Part shown: piece by piece, positions 1-5,869 of the stretch
Numbering within the stretch: position 1 is the stretch's first letter
Layout of the letters: the number at the start of each line of letters is the position of its first letter
Origin: an uncultured Prevotellaceae bacterium
GTDB taxonomy: Bacteria; Bacteroidota; Bacteroidia; Bacteroidales; Bacteroidaceae
Reading direction: 5' to 3'
DNA: 5,869 nt
Assembly (NCBI GenBank): GCA_946644025.1
Contig: CAMPCG010000193.1
Coordinates: forward strand, 1-5,869
Notes under the pieces: generated by a model
Told to the model about the DNA's origin: nothing
Seen by the model: the letters and a program-made list of their open reading frames with translations, nothing else
The model's database searches: none
Program-made: the position numbers and the translations under genes

Positions 1-29
1 AGTGCGATAGCACAAAAAATCTTTTTCAT
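1..29 (-). CDS. 5' end of an unidentified gene with a signal-peptide-like start (partial)
   Basis: An ATG at 29-27 opens a minus-strand reading frame that runs off the window after nine codons, reading MKKIFCAIA. Two lysines followed by a hydrophobic stretch is the usual beginning of a Sec signal peptide, so the product is probably exported or anchored in the envelope; a Cys at residue 6 is too early for a normal lipobox. The gene lies downstream of gyrA on the same strand, 116 bp away, with a hairpin between them. From memory, a tetratricopeptide-repeat protein often follows gyrA in Bacteroides and relatives, so that is one guess, but nothing visible here proves it. No TAnnTTTG promoter was seen in the 54 bp between the hairpin and the ATG, so it may depend on read-through from gyrA. 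Confidence 0.5.
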
Positions 30-83
30 AATCGCTGTTAGTTTAATGAGGGGTTACACTGTTTTCGTTATTTATTTATGAAA

Positions 84-139
84 AGGCCTTGGCCTGTCAT
101 CGTGCGTCTTGCTTTTTTCTTGTGACAGGCCAAAGGCCT
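84..139 (-). terminator. Hairpin after gyrA, probable intrinsic terminator
   Basis: Positions 84-99 (AGGCCTTGGCCTGTCA) pair with 123-139 (TGACAGGCCAAAGGCCT), giving a 16-bp stem with one bulged base and a 23-nt loop. The arms lie 6 to 62 nt past the gyrA stop. In the gyrA direction the stem is followed by TTTTCATAAATAAATAA, a short, imperfect U-tract, so the strong stem is the main evidence. In the opposite direction there is no U-run. The long loop is unusual for a terminator. Each arm also contains GGCC-TT-GGCC or a near copy, which could fold on its own. Confidence 0.6.
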
Positions 140-145
140 AAAGGT

Positions 146-2698
146 TTATTGTTGGTCGTCGCGGTCAAGGGTGACGGTCTGTCCGTCGCTCATCTGTGTG
201 GGCTCCGGCAGGTCGCTGGCCTGAGCCTCTTCGGGCAAATCCTCCTCATCGTCCTCGCGGGGCACGACGCAGATGTTAGCAATCTTGTCGTTGCGTTTCT
301 GGAGTTCGATGAGCTTGACGCCCTGAGTGGCACGTCCCTGAATCTTGATGCTCTCGAGGTGCAGGCGGATGGTGACGCCGGACTTGTTGATGATCATCAG
401 GTCATCGTCGTTGGTGACGCTCTTGATGGCCATGAGCTGCCCGGTCTTCTCGGTGACTTCCAGGGTCTTGACGCCCTTGCCGCCGCGATTGGTGATGCGG
501 TAGTCCTCTACTTCCGAGCGCTTGCCGTAGCCTTTCTCGCTGACCACGAGGATGGTCTCTTCCTCGGGCTTATCGATTACGACCATACCCACGACCTCGT
601 TGCCTTCGCCCTCGAGGGTGATGCCTCGCACACCGGTGCTGTTGCGACCCATGGAGCGAACGGCGCTCTCGTTGAAGCGCACGGCACGACCCATCTTGGA
701 GGCGATGACGACTTCGTTCTCGCCATTGGTGAGTGCCACGTCCACGACGCGGTCACCCTCGTTGATATTGATGGCGATGACGCCATTGGTGCGTGGACGG
801 CTGTAGTAGGCCAGGCTGGTCTTCTTGATGGTTCCTTCTTTGGTGCAGAAGAGTACGTAGTGGCTCTCGTTGAACTCGCGGTCGGAGAGTTTCTTGATAT
901 AGAGGCAGGCATTGAGGGTGTCGCCAGGCTCGATGTTGAGCATGTTCTGGATGGCGCGGCCCTTCGAAGCCTTGTTGCCCTCGGGGATGTCATAGACCTT
1001 CAGCCAGTAGCAACGTCCCTTCTGGGTGAAGAAGAGCATGGTGTTGTGCATCGTGGCGCGATAGATGTACTCGATGAAGTCGGCATCGCGCGTGGAAGAA
1101 CCCTTGGAACCTACGCCACCGCGCCCCTGGGCACGGAACTCGGCCAGCGGAGTGCGCTTGATGTAGCCCATGTGACTGATGGTAATAACGACCTCATCGT
1201 CAGCGTAGAAGTCCTCGGGGTTAAATTCTTCGCTCGAATAGACGATCTCGCTGCGGCGCGGGTCGCCGAACTTCTCTTTCACTTCGAGCAGCTCGTCCTT
1301 GATGACCTTCCAGCAAAGGGTGTCGTCGGTCAGTATCTGGTTGTAGTACTCGATCTTCTTCATGAGCTCATCGTACTCGGCATGGAGCTTTTCCTGCTGC
1401 AGACCTGTAAGCTGCGAGAGGCGCATATCGACGATGGCCTTGGACTGGATCTCGTCGAGCGAGAAGCGCTCTTCAAGTCGCTTGCGAGCCTCTTCGGGGG
1501 TTTTGCTCGACTTGATGATCTGCACGACTTCGTCGATGTTATCACTGGCGATGATGAGTCCCTGGAGGATGTGGGCGCGCTCCTCGGCCTTACGCTTGTC
1601 GTACTCCGTGCGGCGGATGACGACATCGTGACGGTGGTCGACGAAGCACTTGATCATGTCACGCAGGGTCATCAGCTTGGGACGTCCGTTCACCAGGGCG
1701 ATGCTGTTGACCGAGAAGCTGGTCTGCAGCTGCGTCATCTTGTAGAGCTTGTTGAGCACCACGTTTGCGTTAAAGTCACGCTTGACGTCGATGACGATGC
1801 GCATACCCTCGCGGTCGCTCTCGTCGTTGGCGTTGGAAATGCCCTCGATCTTGTGCTCATTCACCAAGTCGGCGATGTCCTTGATGAGTTCTGCCTTGTT
1901 GACGCCGTAGGGTATTTCGCTGACGACAATCTTGTCGTGCTGTTCACCCGGCTCAATCTCAGCCCGAGCGCGCATGACGATGCGTCCTCTTCCGGTCTCG
2001 TAGGCGTCGCGCACACCCTGCATACCATAAATGAAGGCACCCGTGGGGAAGTCAGGAGCGGGGATGTACTGCATCAGTCCTGCCACATCGATGTCGGGGT
2101 TGTCGATGTAGGCTATGCAGCCGTCGATACACTCACCGAGGTTGTGGGTGGGGATGTTCGTGGCCATACCCACAGCAATACCTGTGGCGCCGTTGACAAG
2201 CAGGTTGGGGAACAAGGTGGGGAGCACGCTGGGTTCCTTCTCCTTGCCGTCGAAGTTGTCCACCATGTCCACCGTCTCTTTCTCCAAGTCCTGCATCATG
2301 GCTTCTCCGGCGGCGCTGAGGCGTGCCTCGGTGTAACGCATGGCAGCCGGTGAGTCACCATCCACGGAGCCGAAGTTGCCCTGGCCATCGACGAGCGTGT
2401 AGCGCATGTTCCAGTCCTGCGCCAGGCGCACCATGGCGAAGTACACGGAGCTGTCGCCGTGGGGGTGGTAGTGACCGAGCACGTTACCCACCGTGCGGGC
2501 GCATTTGCGATAGTCACGGTCGTGGGTGTTGCCATCTACGCGCATACCATAAAGAATACGGCGATGTACGGGTTTGAAGCCGTCGCGAGCATCGGGCAGC
2601 GCACGGGCAACGATAACGGACATCGAGTAGTCGAGAAACGAACTTCGCATCTCGCGCTCAATGTCCACTTTGATAATTCTGTCTTCTGAGTCTTGCAT
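146..2698 (-). CDS. gyrA: DNA gyrase subunit A
   Basis: GyrA is the breakage-reunion subunit of the cytoplasmic A2B2 gyrase, which introduces negative supercoils using ATP hydrolysed by GyrB. The 850-aa product is full length. The winged-helix part (about 30-140) carries [10 protein letters not shown] at 78-87 and the catalytic tyrosine in [10 protein letters not shown] (Tyr122, Arg121), with the same numbering as E. coli. [15 protein letters not shown] at 172-186 supplies the DNA-bending isoleucine (Ile174). A tower region and a coiled coil (about 360-490) follow, then a beta-pinwheel C-terminal domain (about 498-815) and an acidic tail (about 815-850). The C-terminal domain supports GyrA over ParC, although its GyrA box is weak (QGRGGVG, 524-530). 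The start is fixed: an in-frame TAA sits one codon before the ATG (2702-2704). Ser83 is intact; position 87 is Phe. The gene is divergent from cstA and has its own promoter. No frameshift is visible. Confidence 0.98.
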   Translation of the reverse strand: MQDSEDRIIKVDIEREMRSSFLDYSMSVIVARALPDARDGFKPVHRRILYGMRVDGNTHDRDYRKCARTVGNVLGHYHPHGDSSVYFAMVRLAQDWNMRYTLVDGQGNFGSVDGDSPAAMRYTEARLSAAGEAMMQDLEKETVDMVDNFDGKEKEPSVLPTLFPNLLVNGATGIAVGMATNIPTHNLGECIDGCIAYIDNPDIDVAGLMQYIPAPDFPTGAFIYGMQGVRDAYETGRGRIVMRARAEIEPGEQHDKIVVSEIPYGVNKAELIKDIADLVNEHKIEGISNANDESDREGMRIVIDVKRDFNANVVLNKLYKMTQLQTSFSVNSIALVNGRPKLMTLRDMIKCFVDHRHDVVIRRTEYDKRKAEERAHILQGLIIASDNIDEVVQIIKSSKTPEEARKRLEERFSLDEIQSKAIVDMRLSQLTGLQQEKLHAEYDELMKKIEYYNQILTDDTLCWKVIKDELLEVKEKFGDPRRSEIVYSSEEFNPEDFYADDEVVITISHMGYIKRTPLAEFRAQGRGGVGSKGSSTRDADFIEYIYRATMHNTMLFFTQKGRCYWLKVYDIPEGNKASKGRAIQNMLNIEPGDTLNACLYIKKLSDREFNESHYVLFCTKEGTIKKTSLAYYSRPRTNGVIAININEGDRVVDVALTNGENEVVIASKMGRAVRFNESAVRSMGRNSTGVRGITLEGEGNEVVGMVVIDKPEEETILVVSEKGYGKRSEVEDYRITNRGGKGVKTLEVTEKTGQLMAIKSVTNDDDLMIINKSGVTIRLHLESIKIQGRATQGVKLIELQKRNDKIANICVVPREDDEEDLPEEAQASDLPEPTQMSDGQTVTLDRDDQQ

Positions 2699-2707
2699 TC
2701 TTTATCA

Positions 2708-2719
2708 CGGCCAAGGCCG
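2708..2719 (-). promoter_or_regulatory. Hairpin 9 nt upstream of the gyrA start codon
   Basis: On the gyrA strand this reads CGGCCTTGGCCG, which folds as CGGC-CUUG-GCCG, a four-pair GC stem whose loop ends can also pair. It is separated from the ATG by nine bases (TGATAAAGA), a region that normally needs to be open for ribosome binding. Bacteroidota initiation generally does not use a Shine-Dalgarno pairing and is sensitive to structure near the start, so this hairpin could modulate gyrA translation. The fold is seen; the role is inferred. Confidence 0.35.
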
Positions 2720-2812
2720 CTATTATTTATTGTTTAATGGTTATTTGTCCGGGTCGGCGGAGCTACAGACATGTGTCTGACTTTGTCAATTCTTTTCCTC
2801 GGCAGGATTTCC

Positions 2813-2854
2813 TCAAACGCTCTCAGAGCGAACAAAAGAAGCCTTTTTGAGCAT
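2813..2854 (-). CDS. Possible 13-aa leader ORF ahead of gyrA
   Basis: Within the predicted gyrA leader, an ATG at 2854 opens a 13-codon frame reading MLKKASFVRSESV and ending in TGA at 2815-2813. The start lies about 25 nt from the predicted transcription start and is preceded by an A-rich stretch (GAAAAGACACACAA), the kind of context Bacteroidota starts have. Its codons 9-12 overlap the hairpin at 2818-2830, so a translating ribosome would melt that stem. It has no recognisable family and no obvious run of regulatory codons, and a 13-codon ORF can arise by chance. Confidence 0.25.
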   Translation of the reverse strand: MLKKASFVRSESV

Positions 2855-2883
2855 TTGTGTGTCTTTTCGTCTTAAAAAGCGTA

Positions 2884-2915
2884 CAAAATTACGGCTTTTC
2901 CGCGACCCGACCAAA
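2884..2915 (-). promoter_or_regulatory. gyrA promoter (Bacteroidota -33/-7 type)
   Basis: On the minus strand TTTG (2915-2912) is followed after exactly 20 bp by TAATTTTG (2891-2884). This matches the Bacteroidota housekeeping sigma consensus of TTTG, 19-21 bp, TAnnTTTG. The expected transcription start is around 2878-2880. It stands back to back with the cstA promoter, with only about 18 bp between the outer elements, so the two could interfere or share a regulator. Confidence 0.7.
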
Positions 2916-2933
2916 TCTTTGGGCGAAAAAGTA

Positions 2934-2963
2934 GTTAAAAACGGACTTTTTTACGTAACTTTG
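2934..2963 (+). promoter_or_regulatory. cstA promoter (-7 element TAACTTTG)
   Basis: TAACTTTG at 2956-2963 is a perfect TAnnTTTG -7 element, predicting a start near 2968-2970 and a leader of about 20 nt before the ATG at 2990. The -33 element is poor: the best placed sequence is GTTA at 2934-2937, and the nearest TTTG (2918-2921) is too far upstream. A weak -33 could mean the promoter needs an activator, which would suit a starvation gene, but that is inference. The leader is A-rich with no Shine-Dalgarno sequence. Confidence 0.6.
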
Positions 2964-2989
2964 CAGCCGAAAACACAAAAAACATTTCT

Positions 2990-4504
2990 ATGCTATCATT
3001 TGTACTCAGTGTGATTGCCCTTTTCGTGGGTTATATGATTTACAGCCGTGTGGCCGAGCGCGTGTTCGGTCCCGACGATCGCGAGACACCTGCCATCCGC
3101 AAGGCAGACAAAGTAGATTATGTTGTGCTGCCCTCGTGGCGTATCTTCATGATTCAGTTCCTGAACATTGCCGGTACGGGTCCTATCTTCGGCGCCATCA
3201 TGGGGATGTGGTTCGGTCCTGCGGCCTATCTGTGGATTGTGTTTGGATGCATCTTCGGCGGTGCCGTCCACGACTACATCAGCGGTATGCTCTCCCTGCG
3301 TCACGACGGCTGTGGACTGGCAGAACTTACCGGCTACTACCTGGGCGGCACAGCGCGCAAGGGTCTCATCCTCTTCACGATGATGATGATGGTGCTGGTG
3401 GGCGCGTTCTTCGTTTACTGTCCGGCCATCATCCTCAGCGGTATCTGGGGCGACAAGATGATGTGGGTCATCATCGTCTTCCTCTACTACGTAGCCACGA
3501 CGATGATGCCCGTGGACAAGGTCATCGGCAAGATCTATCCCGCCTTTGCGCTGTCGATGTTGTTCATGGTCATCGCCATCGGTGCCGTGCTGCTCTGGAA
3601 ACAACCCGTGCTGCCGGAGGTGTGGGACGGGTTGGGCAACTGGGGTGCTGAGCGCCTGGGCCTGAAGCAGCACCTCTTCCCGGGACTCTTCGTCACCATC
3701 GCCTGCGGAGCCGTCAGTGGTTTCCACGCCACTCAGTCGCCGATGATGGCGCGCTGCATGAAGAGCGAGCGGCAGGGACGTCCCATCTTCTATGGAGCAA
3801 TGGTGACGGAAGGGCTAGTGGCACTCGTCTGGGCCTCCATCTCCAGCTATTTCTTCTTTGCTGAAGGATGGCGCGAGGTCTGTTCACCCGAACTCGTTCA
3901 GCAGTTCACCACTGGTGCCGACGGACTGGTGCGCAACGCCGACGGACGTACACTGATTCAGTTCTTCGATGCTCCCACGGTGGTCACCACCATCTGTTCT
4001 TCGTGGTTAGGCATCGCAGGTAGCATTTTGGCTTTGTTAGGTGTCGTGGCAGCTCCTATCACCACGGGCGGCAGTTCCTTCCGCACGGCACGCCTGATTC
4101 TTGCCGAGTCGTTCGGGCTGAACCAAACGAGCAAGCAATCGCGTCTGCTGCTGAGCCTGCCCGTGTTCGCAGTGGGCATTGCCCTGCTGGCGTGGCAGAT
4201 TGGCAATCCCAGTGGCTTCGGAACGGTGTGGCAGTACGTGGCCTGGGGCACACAGCTGATGGCTGCCGTGACCTTGTGGGTCTGCACGGTGTATCTCGCG
4301 CGCGAACATAAATTATATTATATCACGCTGCTGCCGGCTCTCTTCATGACCATGGTCGTCTGTGACTTCTTCTTCGTCTCGCCGACCATCCTTTCGCTGC
4401 CGGAAGTTCCGTCGATTATCCTTGCAGCAGTCATCACACTCGCCTGCCTGATTCGTTTCGTCTGGTGGAAAAAAGCCACTCTACGGAGAAGCGGCGAAGA
4501 ATGA
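2990..4504 (+). CDS. cstA: CstA-family carbon starvation transporter, short form
   Basis: This is an inner-membrane permease of the CstA family, whose E. coli members CstA and BtsT import pyruvate (peptide uptake has also been proposed for CstA), so the substrate here is not certain. The 504-aa product begins with a membrane segment (about 1-19) and has roughly a dozen hydrophobic segments. Family motifs seen: GTGPIFGAIMG at 62-72, GAVHDYISG with RHDG at 91-107, the conserved CGAVSGFHATQSP at 239-251, YGAMVTEG at 268-275, and PITTGGSSFRTARLIL at 356-371. Four further hydrophobic segments (about 387-404, 413-434, 444-463, 474-493) precede a short basic tail. It is about 200 residues shorter than E. 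coli CstA, yet the motifs are intact, so this looks like the compact form rather than a truncation. It is divergent from gyrA and converges with rarA, their stops 12 bp apart. Confidence 0.92.
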   Translation: MLSFVLSVIALFVGYMIYSRVAERVFGPDDRETPAIRKADKVDYVVLPSWRIFMIQFLNIAGTGPIFGAIMGMWFGPAAYLWIVFGCIFGGAVHDYISGMLSLRHDGCGLAELTGYYLGGTARKGLILFTMMMMVLVGAFFVYCPAIILSGIWGDKMMWVIIVFLYYVATTMMPVDKVIGKIYPAFALSMLFMVIAIGAVLLWKQPVLPEVWDGLGNWGAERLGLKQHLFPGLFVTIACGAVSGFHATQSPMMARCMKSERQGRPIFYGAMVTEGLVALVWASISSYFFFAEGWREVCSPELVQQFTTGADGLVRNADGRTLIQFFDAPTVVTTICSSWLGIAGSILALLGVVAAPITTGGSSFRTARLILAESFGLNQTSKQSRLLLSLPVFAVGIALLAWQIGNPSGFGTVWQYVAWGTQLMAAVTLWVCTVYLAREHKLYYITLLPALFMTMVVCDFFFVSPTILSLPEVPSIILAAVITLACLIRFVWWKKATLRRSGEE

Positions 4505-4534
4505 CCGGAGAGACCTTTATTCTTCGAACCGCTT
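4489..4534. terminator. Inverted repeat spanning the convergent cstA and rarA stop codons
   Basis: AAGCGGCGAAGAAT (4489-4502) is the reverse complement of 4519-4534 apart from a TT bulge, giving a 14-bp stem with a 16-nt loop. The left arm is the last codons of cstA up to its TGA, and the right arm is the last codons of rarA up to its TAA, so each transcript would form the stem at its own stop. Neither side has a proper U-tract, so it is not a standard intrinsic terminator. Its position between convergent genes with only a 12-bp gap suggests a shared two-way terminator or 3'-end stabiliser. Confidence 0.45.
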
Positions 4535-5791
4535 GCCCCAGAGTTGAACCATTCGCTGTTTCAACTTGTCCTCGGCTGGGTTGGGCTGAGCGTGCCAGAA
4601 GCGCTGACTGATGCCGTCGGGCAGAAACTGCTGCTCCACAAAATGGCCGGCATAATCGTGTGCGTACTTGTAGCCGCTGCCGTAGCCTAATTCTTCCATG
4701 AGGCTGGTGGGAGCGTTGCGCAGATGTAGCGGAACTGGCTGGTTGCCGGTCTGGCGTACAAAGGAAAGCGCTTCGTTGATAGCCATATACGCAGAATTAC
4801 TCTTGGGTGAAGTGGCCAGATAGATGGTGGCTTCGGCTAGGGGAATACGCCCCTCGGGCCAACCAATTTTCTGCACGGTGTCGAAGGCGGCATTGGCCAG
4901 CAGCAGGGCGTTGGGGTTAGCAAGCCCTATGTCTTCCGAGGCAGAAATGACCAACCTGCGGGCGATGAAAGCAGGGTCCTCGCCTCCTTCAATCATACGG
5001 GCGAGCCAGTAAATAGCCCCGTCAGGGTCGCTGCCACGAATACTCTTGATGAAAGCGCTGATGATGTCGTAGTGCATCTCGCCATCCTTGTCGTAGGCCA
5101 GGGGATTCTGCTGCAGGCGTTCGCTGACGAGTTGGTCGGTGATGACGACCTCTGCCGCATCGTCCGAGCCCGTGTCGGTGATGAGTTCCAGGATATTAAG
5201 CAACTTGCGTGCATCGCCACCACTGTAGCGCAGCAAGGCATCGGTCTCGCGTACCTCTATCTTTTTCTCCTTGAGGATCAGATCTTCGTGGATAGCGCGG
5301 TCCACGAGGGTGAGCAGGTCGTCCCTACCCAACGATTTCAGGACATAGACCGCACAGCGCGAGAGCAGCGGACGGATGACCTCAAAGCTGGGATTCTCCG
5401 TCGTGGCTCCGATCAGCGTCACCACGCCCTGCTCCACGGCACCCAGCAACGAGTCCTGCTGAGACTTGCTGAAGCGGTGGATTTCATCGATGAACAAGAT
5501 TGGTGCCGTCTGCGAGAAGAAGCGCCCTCCTCGGGCACGGTCTATCACCTCACGGACATCCTTCACTCCACTGGTGACGGCAGAGAGGGTGTAAAACGGA
5601 GTCTCCAGCGTGTGGGCGATGATCTGAGCCAACGTGGTCTTCCCCACCCCCGGAGGTCCCCAGAGGATGAAGCTGGAGACGCGGCCAGATTCTATCATAC
5701 GGCGCAACACGGCATTGGGCCCCACAAGGTGCTGCTGACCGATATAGCCATCCAGTGTCTGGGGACGCATCCGTTCTGCAAGAGGTTTCAT
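4517..5791 (-). CDS. rarA: Replication-associated recombination protein A (AAA+ ATPase, MgsA/WRNIP1 family)
   Basis: RarA is a cytoplasmic AAA+ ATPase related to clamp loaders and RuvB. It forms tetramers, interacts with single-strand binding protein and acts at blocked replication forks and gaps. The 424-aa product is normal length. The AAA+ core shows Walker A GPPGVGKT at 45-52, Walker B ILFIDEIHR at 98-106, sensor 1 in GATTENPS at 128-135, a candidate arginine finger Arg145 in RPLLSRC, and sensor 2 in GGDARKLLN at 191-199 (Arg195). The C-terminal MgsA-type oligomerisation region is marked by FIKSIRGSDPDGAIYWLARM (247-266), SEDIGLANP (285-293), LRNAPT (357-362) and YKYAHDY (374-380). The start MKPLAERMRP matches the family N-terminus; a second Met at residue 8 is less likely. 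The ATG lies 15 nt past a tRNA-Gly gene on the same strand, leaving no room for a separate promoter in that gap. No key residue is missing. Confidence 0.96.
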   Translation of the reverse strand: MKPLAERMRPQTLDGYIGQQHLVGPNAVLRRMIESGRVSSFILWGPPGVGKTTLAQIIAHTLETPFYTLSAVTSGVKDVREVIDRARGGRFFSQTAPILFIDEIHRFSKSQQDSLLGAVEQGVVTLIGATTENPSFEVIRPLLSRCAVYVLKSLGRDDLLTLVDRAIHEDLILKEKKIEVRETDALLRYSGGDARKLLNILELITDTGSDDAAEVVITDQLVSERLQQNPLAYDKDGEMHYDIISAFIKSIRGSDPDGAIYWLARMIEGGEDPAFIARRLVISASEDIGLANPNALLLANAAFDTVQKIGWPEGRIPLAEATIYLATSPKSNSAYMAINEALSFVRQTGNQPVPLHLRNAPTSLMEELGYGSGYKYAHDYAGHFVEQQFLPDGISQRFWHAQPNPAEDKLKQRMVQLWGKRFEE

Positions 5792-5806
5792 AAGCGAAGG
5801 GGATTA

Positions 5807-5869
5807 TGGAGCGATAGACGGGACTCGAACCCGCGACCCTCGGCTTGGGAAGCCAATGCTCTACCAACT
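5807..5869 (-). tRNA. tRNA-Gly (anticodon CCC), 5' end outside the window
   Basis: Read on the minus strand, the sequence gives the D-arm from A14 (AGTTGGTAGAGC, 5869-5858), anticodon stem TTGGC/GCCGA (5856-5852 and 5844-5840), loop TTCCCAA with anticodon CCC at 5849-5847, a five-base variable loop GGGTC, T-arm GCGGG-TTCGAGT-CCCGT (5834-5818), 3' acceptor strand CTATCGC (5817-5811), discriminator T, and an encoded CCA (5809-5807). U73 and the CCC anticodon both fit glycine, reading GGG codons. About 13 nucleotides (acceptor 5' strand and the first half of the D stem) are missing at the window edge. Confidence 0.93.

Larger units (their letters stand above)
2699..2879 (-). promoter_or_regulatory. 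Predicted gyrA 5' leader (about 180 nt) with small hairpins
   Basis: If transcription starts just after the promoter at 2884-2915, gyrA mRNA has an untranslated leader of about 180 nt. In it I see a stem CGCTC-TGA-GAGCG at 2818-2830, a stem CAGAC-ATGT-GTCTG at 2766-2779, a short TGAC-AAA-GTCA stem at 2778-2788, and a GC-rich hairpin beside the start codon (2708-2719). The stretch 2719-2745 is AT-rich and looks unstructured. No known riboswitch class is recognisable. A second promoter nearer gyrA was looked for (TAnnTTTG on the minus strand) and not found. A regulatory role is inference. Confidence 0.35.

Noticed and set aside
89..2353. A 754-codon plus-strand open frame antisense to almost all of gyrA.
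   Set aside because: It is in exact codon register with gyrA, so stops can arise only from TTA, CTA or TCA codons in gyrA, which this codon usage avoids. It ends where gyrA Ser116 uses TCA. Its start is TTG and the translated protein has no recognisable domain.
2459..2689. Short plus-strand frames over the 5' end of gyrA.
   Set aside because: No promoter or family support, and they are entirely inside the strongly supported gyrA coding sequence.
2785..2792. A TTGACA-like hexamer on the minus strand in the gyrA leader, considered as a sigma70-type -35.
   Set aside because: Bacteroidota housekeeping promoters use TTTG/TAnnTTTG, no matching -10 follows at the right spacing, and a better promoter exists upstream.
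3136..3651. A 171-codon plus-strand frame overlapping cstA in another phase.
   Set aside because: It is a shadow: rich in Arg, His and Asp with no family resemblance, whereas the cstA frame carries all family motifs.
2996..3727. A 243-codon minus-strand open frame antisense to cstA.
   Set aside because: It has the same codon-register antisense relation as the frame opposite gyrA and follows from codon bias. The protein is low-complexity in His, Asp and Glu, mirroring the codons of hydrophobic residues.
4464..4479. A GTGG...CCAC stem with an A-run near the end of cstA, considered as a rarA terminator because the minus strand has six Ts there.
   Set aside because: Only four base pairs, and the T-run is in the loop instead of after the stem.
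5550..5867. A minus-strand frame running through the tRNA-Gly gene into the rarA start region.
   Set aside because: It overlaps the tRNA and the well-supported rarA N-terminus in a different phase. The tRNA fold explains the sequence there.

Overview
The window looks like a piece of a Bacteroidota chromosome, most likely Bacteroidales and possibly Prevotella-like. Two things point there. The promoters in the divergent gyrA/cstA gap fit the Bacteroidota -33 TTTG / -7 TAnnTTTG pattern, and there is no Shine-Dalgarno sequence before the genes, only A-rich leaders. Protein similarity judged from memory agrees. Genus cannot be fixed from sequence reading alone.

Layout, left to right. (1) Positions 1-29: the first nine codons of a minus-strand gene starting with a signal-peptide-like N-terminus. 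(2) 84-139: a strong hairpin just after gyrA, probably its terminator. (3) 146-2698, minus: complete gyrA (850 aa). (4) 2699-2989: a 291-bp divergent intergenic region. It holds a near-ideal gyrA promoter, a predicted leader of about 180 nt with small hairpins and a possible 13-codon leader ORF, and a cstA promoter close to its start codon. (5) 2990-4504, plus: a complete short-form CstA-family transporter (504 aa). (6) 4489-4534: an inverted repeat containing both stop codons of the convergent cstA/rarA pair, which are separated by only 12 bp. (7) 4517-5791, minus: complete rarA/mgsA (424 aa), an AAA+ ATPase acting at stalled replication forks. (8) 5807-5869, minus: a tRNA-Gly with anticodon CCC, cut by the window edge, lying 15 nt upstream of rarA in the same orientation.

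The content is housekeeping: DNA topology (gyrase A), fork maintenance (RarA), decoding of GGG (tRNA-Gly) and carbon-limitation nutrient uptake (CstA). I see no mobile element, CRISPR array, toxin-antitoxin pair, phage gene or defence cassette, and no sign of an undescribed multi-gene system. The points worth a second look are small: the gyrA leader, the inverted repeat shared by two convergent coding ends, the tRNA-rarA junction, a weakened GyrA box with a better match in a later blade, and a non-acidic residue at GyrA position 87.
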